NCBI GenBank assembly: GCA_963772845.1
Contig: CAVYYW010000010.1
Span: 62,001-126,000 of the forward strand
DNA: 64,000 bases
Source of the DNA: CAVYYW01 sp963772845
GTDB lineage: Bacteria; Bacillota; Bacilli; Bacillales; Sporolactobacillaceae
Reading direction: 5' to 3'
The notes below the pieces were generated by a model. It was not told where the DNA came from and did no database searches. It was given only the letters and a program-made list of their open reading frames with translations. The position numbers and the translations under genes are program-made. Shown one piece after another: positions 55,678 to 62,213 of this stretch. The number at the start of each line of letters is the position of its first letter. The first letter of the stretch is position 1.

Positions 55678-56406
55678 TTAATTGGGACCCTTATAATCAC
55701 TTATATCGATAATGTGCTGTTTATGATCTTTATACTTATCGATAAAAAGCTGACCATTTTGATCAAGCAGGCATAGAAACACTTCAGAAGCACTTTGAAT
55801 ACCCTGCTTAGTAAGTTCATTTTCGAGCCATACCCTGTCTTTAGAGACTTGAATTAAATTTTGATCATAAATGACCCCATCATAGATCAATTCTGTACTA
55901 AGTCCTTTATAGGATACTTGAATATTTATATCCTTCGGTGTGAGCGGCAGGTACTGCGCTTTTTTTAGCAAAGAAAGCTTGCCGTTCGTCTCCATCACTG
56001 CATGCTCGACTTCATTCACATCAAAAACCCCTTTTACTCGAAGCTGCTGCAGCAGGTCAGTCACTCTATAGCGCATTTTTCTTAATGTCTTTTCCATAAT
56101 CTCTCCGTGCATAATGACAACGGTGGGTTCTCCATCGACATATTTGGAAAAGTACCGCCATTTCATACTTAAAAATTGGAAAATAAGAACTAAGATGACC
56201 CATGTGGCAAGACCTGCCCAGTAAGGGAACGCGCGGCCGGACAATTCGGTTGAGAGCGTCCCGGTGATTGATCCGATCGTTATACCGAGCACATAATCAA
56301 AATAGGTTAATTGACTGATTTGCTGTTTTCCTAGAATACGTGTAAATAAAAGAAGGGTTAGAAAGCCAATTGTACTTCTCACCATAATCATCAAAGTCTC
56401 ATTCAT
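55678..56406 (-). CDS. DUF421 (YetF-type) membrane protein
   Basis: A 242-residue DUF421 protein, the second in this window. ILGKQQISQLTYFDYVLGITIGSITGTL is the family core; later EPTVVIMHGEIMEKTLRKMRYRVTDLLQQLRVKGVFDVNEVEHAVMETNG. About three N-terminal helices then a cytoplasmic C-terminal domain. ATG at 56406 with GAGGTGAG upstream. First gene of the DUF421-DUF4363 unit. Function unknown; related genes may act in spores. Confidence 0.87.
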   Translation of the reverse strand: MNETLMIMVRSTIGFLTLLLFTRILGKQQISQLTYFDYVLGITIGSITGTLSTELSGRAFPYWAGLATWVILVLIFQFLSMKWRYFSKYVDGEPTVVIMHGEIMEKTLRKMRYRVTDLLQQLRVKGVFDVNEVEHAVMETNGKLSLLKKAQYLPLTPKDINIQVSYKGLSTELIYDGVIYDQNLIQVSKDRVWLENELTKQGIQSASEVFLCLLDQNGQLFIDKYKDHKQHIIDISDYKGPN

Positions 56407-56753
56407 TTTCTCACCTCACATATGATCAAGCTTAGGTTTTGCAAAAGACGGAATTATATGTCATGAATGTGGAAGAAGCTCAAAAAATGTTACAAAAGAA
56501 TTAAATCGTATTAATATTATGTAATTTAAAGGAAAATTAGCGCCCGATCGCCAATACTTAGAGTATAGATAGATGGGACGTGAGGTTATGAAGCAACAAG
56601 TAATACGCATGAGATGGGGTCAGACTCGGGTTTGAAAGACCAAGCTTGCCCGTCATAATCCACAAGCTTTCGCTGCCCTTTATACTTTAACCCGCTTTGT
56701 TCATTAAGCGAGGCAGCAAATTATTAAAGTATAACAAGTAAGGTGGTCATCAT
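56407..56753. other. Spacer with inverted repeat before the methyltransferase
   Basis: TTATACTTTAA (56679) and TTAAAGTATAA (56724) form an 11-bp inverted repeat around an inner CGCTT / AAGCG stem. It is immediately upstream of the methyltransferase ribosome site. The inner part weakly resembles the ~160-bp repeat. Left half AT-rich, no gene. Confidence 0.55.
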
Positions 56754-57365
56754 TTGGAAAAAGAACAATTATTTGATCGATGGTCGTTGACATATGATAA
56801 AGATTTGAAAATGGCAAAAGGGCCGTTGGAGGGTTATCACCATAGCATAAATATTGCTGCGAACCGAGGGAAGGCCAAGGCTGAAGATTCGATTCTAGAT
56901 ATCGGAATTGGGACTGGGAATTTTGCGGAAGCGGTACAAGAGGATGCCTCGAAAATATATGGTCTCGATATTTCAACGAAAATGCTGGAGGCATGTCATG
57001 AGAAGCATCCTGAGTATCATTTGAAGCAGGGCAGGTTTACGCGAATTGATTTCCCGGATCAGCATTTTGATAAGGTCATTTCGAGCTTTTGTTTTCATGA
57101 GGTAAAGTTGGAGGAAAGATACAAGGCATGCCGTGAAGCGCTTCGCGTACTGAAAGACGGGGGGACTTTAAATCTGCTGGATATTATGTTCGTTTCTTCC
57201 ACCGCATTAACACGGGAAAGAGAGGCGCGTATAAAGCATTGGGATCACAGCGAGGAATACAGTCTTGTTGGTGATCTGGACGCCATGCTCTTATACACCG
57301 GCTTCAAAAACATAAGGTGGACCCAGACAGCTGCCTGTCATTGGAACGTTCTGGCTATGAAGTAG
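56754..57365 (+). CDS. SAM-dependent methyltransferase
   Basis: A 203-residue class I methyltransferase: SILDIGIGTGNFAEAV is motif I, IYGLDISTKMLEACHEKHPEY motif II, and FDKVISSFCFHEVK the post-motif loop. The opening LFDRWSLTYDKDLK is like YrrT-type proteins of Bacillus. Acceptor unknown. TTG start at 56754 behind AAGGTGG. Terminates at 57367. Confidence 0.88.
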   Translation: MEKEQLFDRWSLTYDKDLKMAKGPLEGYHHSINIAANRGKAKAEDSILDIGIGTGNFAEAVQEDASKIYGLDISTKMLEACHEKHPEYHLKQGRFTRIDFPDQHFDKVISSFCFHEVKLEERYKACREALRVLKDGGTLNLLDIMFVSSTALTREREARIKHWDHSEEYSLVGDLDAMLLYTGFKNIRWTQTAACHWNVLAMK

Positions 57366-57366
57366 C

Positions 57367-57398
57367 AAAAAAGTGACCGGAATCGGTCACTTTTTTGT
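57367..57398 (+). terminator. Terminator of the methyltransferase gene
   Basis: Perfect 13-bp arms AAAAAAGTGACCG and CGGTCACTTTTTT with loop GAAT. Confidence 0.95.
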
Positions 57399-57403
57399 GA
57401 TTT

Positions 57404-57816
57404 AACAGCGTCCTCAAAAGGTTTCCAGTGCGTACGGCGTTAAACGCGTTTCTCCGCTTTTCTTGTCTAGTTTCGTCCCACAGCCCCTCGAGGTTGCTTC
57501 AACTCTCTTGCGGGAGCACAAAGCGCTATCCTCAGAGAGTTTCCAGCACTTGTCGGGGCTTGCGTGTGTGACTGCACTTTTCGTTGTCCAGTTCCAAAAC
57601 GCAACGCCTAGCGGCACTTCAACCTTTTTCCGGCCGCAACAGCGTCCTCAAAAGGTTTCCAGTGCGTACGGCGTTGAACGCGTTTTTCCGCTTTTCTTGT
57701 CTAGTTTCGTCCCACAGCCCCTCGAGGTTGCTTCGACTCTCTTGCGGGAGCACAAAGCGCTATCCTCAGAGAGTTTCCAGCACTTGTCGGGGCTTGCGTG
57801 TGTGACTGCACTTTTC
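57404..57816. repeat. 179-bp direct duplication (57404-57582 and 57638-57816)
   Basis: The two copies differ at three positions only. Contents: CCTCAAAAGGTTTCCAGTGC, then TTTTCTTGTCTAGTTTCGTC with CACAGCCCCTCGAGG, then GAGAGTTTCCAGCACTTGTC. A spacer of 55 bp lies between. The right copy stops 4 nt before the stop codon of the gene at 57821. The CTTGTCTAG / CCCCTCGAGG composition is reminiscent of dispersed repeats known in several Bacillaceae. Confidence 0.9.
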
Positions 57817-57820
57817 TTAA

Positions 57821-58090
57821 TCAATGACCTACGGAGGCGAAGATGGCGAGGTAGGCAAGGAATGTGCAAAAGACTAATGCGATGATATTCCCAATAATCG
57901 CGATGCCTTTTAAGAAACTTCTTTGGCCGAACAATGCTAAAATGATACCGATCAATGGCAAGGCTAGGACGATCCATAGAAGAATGGTGCCATAAATACT
58001 TCCGTGATTATATAAAATGATGCCCAATTGAAAGAATGAAAAGGAAATGACAAAAAAAGCCACCGCGATGATATTCAGCTTATGCCGCAT
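57821..58090 (-). CDS. Small membrane protein
   Basis: An 89-residue protein with three hydrophobic helices (IIAVAFFVISFSFFQLGIIL, TILLWIVLALPLIGIILALF, AIIGNIIALVFCTFLAYLAIF). ATG at 58090 follows AAGGAGTTATTTC, which decides against the longer frame to 58156. No homologue recognised. Its stop codon adjoins the 57638 repeat copy. Confidence 0.7.
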   Translation of the reverse strand: MRHKLNIIAVAFFVISFSFFQLGIILYNHGSIYGTILLWIVLALPLIGIILALFGQRSFLKGIAIIGNIIALVFCTFLAYLAIFASVGH

Positions 58091-58372
58091 ATGAAATAAC
58101 TCCTTGTTTGTATTTATACTTTTAAGCGGTTTGTGCCAATGTATGATGATTCTCATCCGAAAAAAGAAATGGATGAATGATGCCTTTCACCATGCAAATT
58201 CTGTCGACAAGCCGGGTTTTCTTTTATCAATTATACAGAAAAGCGCTTTGAGATGCCATGCTCATAAACATTAAGGGAAATATGTTGAAACAAAATGAGG
58301 GATTGATCCGTAAACTAGTAGGGACACAATTCGTGCAAAAAGAAAAACATGAGCTTTTCAAGGGGGATCAAG

Positions 58373-58666
58373 ATGATTAAAGCATTAGCAGCAGGCATGG
58401 TTTTGCTTTTAATTAGCTTGTGCATCGGTATTTATGAGGGAAGTGCGAGGGTGTTAATGACCTCTTCAGCCGCAGTATCAGCCGCGCTTATCCTGTTAGC
58501 GATTATTCTTTCTGGTGCCGCTGTCAGCGGAGACAGTGGTCGGGCAAATTATGCGTCCGAAACAGTAAAAGACAGGCAATTACGGTTCAAATGGGCCCAG
58601 AATTTCATTTTAGCAGCGGTTCCGTGCTTGTTCGTGACGATGATTATTTATTTCAGCAGGCAGTAA
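58373..58666 (+). CDS. DUF5316 family membrane protein
   Basis: A 97-residue protein with three helices: MIKALAAGMVLLLISLCIG, AAVSAALILLAIILSGAAVSG, and NFILAAVPCLFVTMIIYF. A polar region with a DSGRANYASETVKDRQLR stretch connects the last two. ATG at 58373 follows AGGGGGATC. The pattern fits the DUF5316 family of Bacillales. Function unknown. Confidence 0.75.
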   Translation: MIKALAAGMVLLLISLCIGIYEGSARVLMTSSAAVSAALILLAIILSGAAVSGDSGRANYASETVKDRQLRFKWAQNFILAAVPCLFVTMIIYFSRQ

Positions 58667-58670
58667 ATGA

Positions 58671-58700
58671 GGGGCGTTCATTCTCTTGAATGGGCGCTTT
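58671..58700 (+). terminator. Possible terminator
   Basis: GCGTTCATTC and GAATGGGCGC arms with a 4-nt loop, then a weak T run. Reads like the arm sequence of the 52-bp units, so it may be a stray unit. Confidence 0.5.
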
Positions 58701-58864
58701 ATGACTTTTCTCTTAAAAAGATTGTGCAGAATCATTTTTATAGATATGATGAAGATAATACATTATTGTTTTATAATAATGTTAAAGATTGAATACATAG
58801 TTAAAGTCCTTTGAAACGGTTTATTTTTTGAAATGATTTTTCAATGAAAAAGGAGTGTATAAGA

Positions 58865-59203
58865 ATGTTCGATGCCTTGCTTCAAACCCACTCAGGATCT
58901 TGGGGTGTTCTCGTTATCCTGTTTTTGATCAGTGCTATTTTCCCTAAACAAAAAATTTCTTTAATGATTCAACGGCTATTTTACCTTGTTATGATTGTTT
59001 CAGGCGTGTGGATGCTGTCTCTGATTGGCTTCCCGCTGCAATATGTGATTAAAGGAATTTGTGCGCTTATCCTTATGGGGCTGATGGAACTGATCGTGAT
59101 GAATCGCCGCAAAGGCAAACCGACTGCAGTGGCATGGATCCTGCTAGTGGTCTTCCTTGCCATTGTTCTAATGCTTGCTTATAAAATTATTAAACTAGGA
59201 TAA
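58865..59203 (+). CDS. yisL: YisL/DUF1516 family membrane protein
   Basis: A 112-residue protein with four helices and the family-typical ISLMIQRLFYLVMIVSGVWML, then KGICALILMGLMELIVMNRRKGKPT. Matches B. subtilis YisL in size and layout. ATG at 58865 follows AAAAAGGAGTG; the frame to 58844 has no site. Ends at a strong terminator (59221). Function unknown. Confidence 0.82.
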   Translation: MFDALLQTHSGSWGVLVILFLISAIFPKQKISLMIQRLFYLVMIVSGVWMLSLIGFPLQYVIKGICALILMGLMELIVMNRRKGKPTAVAWILLVVFLAIVLMLAYKIIKLG

Positions 59204-59220
59204 TTTAATGATTAACTGTA

Positions 59221-59252
59221 AAAACGTCTGGCTTACCGCCGGACGTTTTTTT
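59221..59252 (+). terminator. Terminator of yisL
   Basis: AACGTCTGGC and GCCGGACGTT arms (one G-T), loop TTACC, then T8. Confidence 0.9.
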
Positions 59253-59282
59253 TATTTTGCCCAGCAGATTCATAAATTTAAA

Positions 59283-59795
59283 AATGAGCGGTGCGTGCAG
59301 CGCGCACCGTTTCCGATTTCATTGAAACATTCAAATAAGGTATGAAAAATCATCATTTTCATGGATTTTTCATGAAATAAAGCTGATTTATATAAGATTT
59401 ATACCAAATCAGCTTCCGAATCGGTCTTGAAGGGTGTTTAAGAGGGCATGGGAACGTTCCCAAATTGGCTCTATTGGCCACTTTCGTGATTTACTGTCCA
59501 CTTTCACTGATTTACTGTCCACTTTCACTGATTTACTGTCCACTTTCACTGATTTACTGTCCACTTCCCTAATTTTTCCTTCTCAACAACAAAAAACCTG
59601 CCGTCATATGCCTGGCAGGCTCAATTAGATCCACAAGGAGCGGTGCGGCGTCCGCACCGTTTCCGATTTCATTGAAACATTCAAATAAGGTATGAAAAAT
59701 CATCATTTTATTGGATTTTTCATGAAATAAAGCTGATTTATATAAGATTTAAACCAAATCAGCTTCCGAATCGGTCTTGAAAGTGGTTCAAGAGG
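59283..59795. repeat. Duplicated hairpin element flanking a 21-bp array
   Basis: Two ~150-bp direct copies (59283-59432 and 59638-59785): GAGCGGTGCG/CGCACC hairpin, CATTGAAACATTCAAATAAG, TTTTTCATGAAATAAAGC, and the AAGCTGATTT / AAATCAGCTT hairpin, ending TCGGTCTTGAA. Between them are GGGAACGTTCCC and four to five 21-bp units of CACTTTCACTGATTTACTGT type (59485-59570). This is the reverse-strand version of the element at 11541. The right copy runs into the 3' end of the amine oxidase gene. Confidence 0.85.
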
Positions 59796-61287
59796 ACCCG
59801 GCTCCGTTCCCGTTGCCGGGGCTTTCGTGTATTTCCATAGCGGCTCTGATCCCGGATTCAATGGCGCCCTCAATCCAGCCTCTATGATTTGAGGTGTGTT
59901 CACCGGCAAAATGAACCCTTCCTTCAGGCGATGCAACGACATCACCAAAAGTTAATCGTTGATTGGGCTTTAGGACACAGAAATCTCCGCCGCCGATACA
60001 GTCATCGCGAGCCCAGCTTTTTGAGGCGCCAGTAATAAAATATTGATAGACTTGTTTCCCGTGAACCAGTTCTAGATTTTCCAACGCTTTCGTAATTCTT
60101 TTATTTGGAGGTAAACAGTCCCATATTAAGGTGTCGTCCTCCCAAGTGTAGCTTGCAAGCAAGACAGCTGGACCAGAACTGCCAAGATTATGGCTCGGAT
60201 AGTATCCCAGACCAATTGGAGTATCTGTAACAAACTGGCCGCCAAATATCCCTTCTTTTTCCCAAAACCGATGGGTAAACTCCAAACCGATCTTCGTCGA
60301 TGTGGTGTAGTGGAGGTTTCTGATTGCGACACGCTTTTTGTACGAAAAGTAATCGTACGGATCAATTCTTATATACTGCATGGCTGGGAATGGAACGGTG
60401 GTCAGCAGATAATCAGATGTGTAAGCTTTTTGTAGGCTGCCTTTGCGAGTGTAAACGGTGACACGCTTGTCTGAAGGTACTATAACTGTCACTGGTTCAT
60501 TAAAATGGATAATATCTTTCACTTCCGGAAAAAAAGCATAAGGCAAACGATCCATCCCACCGGTAATCTCATAAAGCTTGGTATTGGAGTTGGAAATAAC
60601 TTCATAAACATCGAAAAAAATCTGCAGAAAAGATAACTCCGGGAAGCCTGTGATTCCAGCCATCGTTCCGACCAAGTCTATTGCATTAGAGGATAAAGAA
60701 CGATTAAACGGATTATAGAGCAGGTAGTTCTGAAAAGAGTACCGATCCAATTCCGCTAAAATTTTTTTCTTTTCTTCTAATGATGTGTTTTCCATCAGCT
60801 TTATAAAGGGGTCCACTGAATATCTAAAGAGCTCTTTACCGGTTTTTCCTTTTTCATCAGGGAGTACAGGGAAACGAAGCATGTCTGGATCCAATTTGAA
60901 GTCTTTCAAGCGGGTCCGAACGCCATTTACGAATATAGGATCCTGAGGCGTGCTATTGATAAAAGGATTGATTGGAAGGTTGTATTTTTTCAAATATTCA
61001 AGGACAAGCAGGTGGGAGCTTGGGATCCTCATTGCCCCCATATCAAGATAAAGACCATTTGTAAAAGCGTTTCGTTCAGTAAACACGCGTCCGCCCAGTC
61101 TATTGGAGCTCTCTATTAAATTCACAGTGTGGCCCGCTGCTTTCAGCAAACTTGCAGCTGAGAGGCCAGCCATACCAGCGCCAATGATAGTGATTGTTTT
61201 ACGATTATTGCTTTTTGGCAGCCCGTTTTTAATAATGGTAAGCATCTCATTTAGCTTTTCCGGGTTATAAGAGATATCATGTATCAT
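59788..61287 (-). CDS. Flavin monoamine / L-amino-acid oxidase
   Basis: A 499-residue FAD-dependent amine oxidase. The dinucleotide site TIIGAGMAGLSAASLLKAAGH (about residue 34) is followed by LIESSNRLGGRVFTE. The C-terminal FAD segment is GRVHFAGEHTSNHRGWIEGAIESGIRAA. No signal peptide is seen. Similar to Bacillus L-amino-acid oxidases; substrate uncertain. The last ~11 residues (SPGNGNGAGSS) and the stop codon lie at the border of the dispersed hairpin element at 59638, so that copy may have replaced the original end. Confidence 0.87.
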   Translation of the reverse strand: MIHDISYNPEKLNEMLTIIKNGLPKSNNRKTITIIGAGMAGLSAASLLKAAGHTVNLIESSNRLGGRVFTERNAFTNGLYLDMGAMRIPSSHLLVLEYLKKYNLPINPFINSTPQDPIFVNGVRTRLKDFKLDPDMLRFPVLPDEKGKTGKELFRYSVDPFIKLMENTSLEEKKKILAELDRYSFQNYLLYNPFNRSLSSNAIDLVGTMAGITGFPELSFLQIFFDVYEVISNSNTKLYEITGGMDRLPYAFFPEVKDIIHFNEPVTVIVPSDKRVTVYTRKGSLQKAYTSDYLLTTVPFPAMQYIRIDPYDYFSYKKRVAIRNLHYTTSTKIGLEFTHRFWEKEGIFGGQFVTDTPIGLGYYPSHNLGSSGPAVLLASYTWEDDTLIWDCLPPNKRITKALENLELVHGKQVYQYFITGASKSWARDDCIGGGDFCVLKPNQRLTFGDVVASPEGRVHFAGEHTSNHRGWIEGAIESGIRAAMEIHESPGNGNGAGSS

Positions 61288-61455
61288 TTATTTAGAACTC
61301 CTTTAATCCCAAATTTTAACATCTTATTCGACTGGACCTATTTTATACTTATGCTGGCAGTTAGGCTTTTTTACCTTGAAAAAAGGAGGTGTCTGATCAA
61401 GCGTCGAATTATATTGCTAGAGAGATAGAAGCGAGTAAGGAATAGGGGGATTTCT

Positions 61456-61872
61456 TTGAAAAATGCGAAGTCGATGGGAGCCAGGCTTAAAGAGCTGAGG
61501 ACCCGAGATGGTTTAAAAGTTGACGATCTTTCAACAAAGCTTGGCTTAACGAAAAGCGTTTTGTGGAGCTATGAATTGAATAAAAAAGAACCGAGTATCA
61601 GCCACTTAATAAAAATAGCCGGCTATTTTCGGGTGACGTTAGATTACTTATTACATACAGAAGGAGAACGATTTCCGATTGACCTTCAAAAAGATGTGAA
61701 TCTGGTCATCGACAGGTATGCTTTGATTCTGGATGGTAAGGAAATAACGAAGGAGGAATGGGTGGAAAGCCTGGCATATCTTATGACAAAACGGATGATG
61801 GAAGGACAAAATAATGATTTTGGAGACAGCCGGGAGAATCAGCCATCACTAATAAAAGTCCATTCGGAATGA
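61456..61872 (+). CDS. XRE-family transcriptional regulator
   Basis: A 138-residue protein with an N-terminal helix-turn-helix (ARLKELRTRDGLKVDDLSTKLGLTKSVLWSYELNKKEPSISHLIKIAGYF) and a short C-terminal helical region. DYLLHTEGERFP matches cro/C1-type repressors of Bacillus. TTG start at 61456 with AGGGGGA upstream; an ATG six codons later is possible. Near the trp leader but with its own transcript likely. Confidence 0.85.
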   Translation: MKNAKSMGARLKELRTRDGLKVDDLSTKLGLTKSVLWSYELNKKEPSISHLIKIAGYFRVTLDYLLHTEGERFPIDLQKDVNLVIDRYALILDGKEITKEEWVESLAYLMTKRMMEGQNNDFGDSRENQPSLIKVHSE

Positions 61873-62024
61873 AAAATCCTAATTCGATTGGGATTTTTTT
61901 GTTTTCAGCTGGTTCATTTAGGCATAACCAGCTTTAGATTAAATAAGAAGATCTTTTTGGCAGGAATAGAACCTTTCCCGGGCTGCCCAATCACCATTTA
62001 CCTGAAAGGGTCCTCCAGCTCGGG

Positions 62025-62053
62025 TTTGCACTTGGCTGACGATTCGTTATAAT
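62025..62053 (+). promoter_or_regulatory. Candidate sigma-A promoter of trpEG
   Basis: -10 TATAAT at 62048-62053; -35 candidate TTTGCA (62025) at 17 nt, or TTGCAC (62026) at 16 nt. Transcription would begin near 62060, a few bases before the TRAP-like triplets. Confidence 0.6.
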
Positions 62054-62064
62054 AGGAACATATT

Positions 62065-62124
62065 TAGAGATTGAGTTGAGCAGAGCAGAGTGAGAAGCAA
62101 GTGTAAGAGATGAGACAAGCTGAG
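62065..62124 (+). promoter_or_regulatory. TRAP (MtrB)-type binding site in trp leader
   Basis: Within 60 nt there are nine GAG or UAG triplets plus three AAG, mostly spaced by two or three nucleotides: UAG/GAG 62065-62069, GAG at 62073, 62078, 62083, 62088, 62092, AAG at 62095, 62099, GAG 62107, 62112, AAG 62117, GAG 62122. That is the pattern bound by the 11-mer TRAP ring with tryptophan in B. subtilis. Predicted by eye. Confidence 0.75.
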
Positions 62125-62201
62125 TGATTTAATTAAAAGAATACTGCCCCTCTGTCTTCATCCACAGAATTGCTTCTTCTCTGTATACCTACACGTATAC
62201 A
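62093..62201 (+). promoter_or_regulatory. Leader structures between TRAP site and start
   Basis: AGAAGCAA (62093-62100, inside the TRAP site) is complementary to TTGCTTCT (62170-62177), and the pairing extends through CAGAG (62086) and CTCTG (62179) with a bulge. A second hairpin, TGTATAC (62182) and GTATACA (62195), ends at the first base of AAGGAGG (62201). TRAP binding would free the downstream segment and could expose or hide the ribosome site. No U-run terminator is visible. Confidence 0.55.
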
Positions 62202-62213
62202 AGGAGGAGAATC

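Noticed and set aside
57463..57977. Long frames over the 57.4-57.8 kb duplication
   Set aside because: They encode the same text twice and arise from the duplication.
59434..59628. 64-codon frame repeating FTDLLST
   Set aside because: It only translates the 21-bp array.
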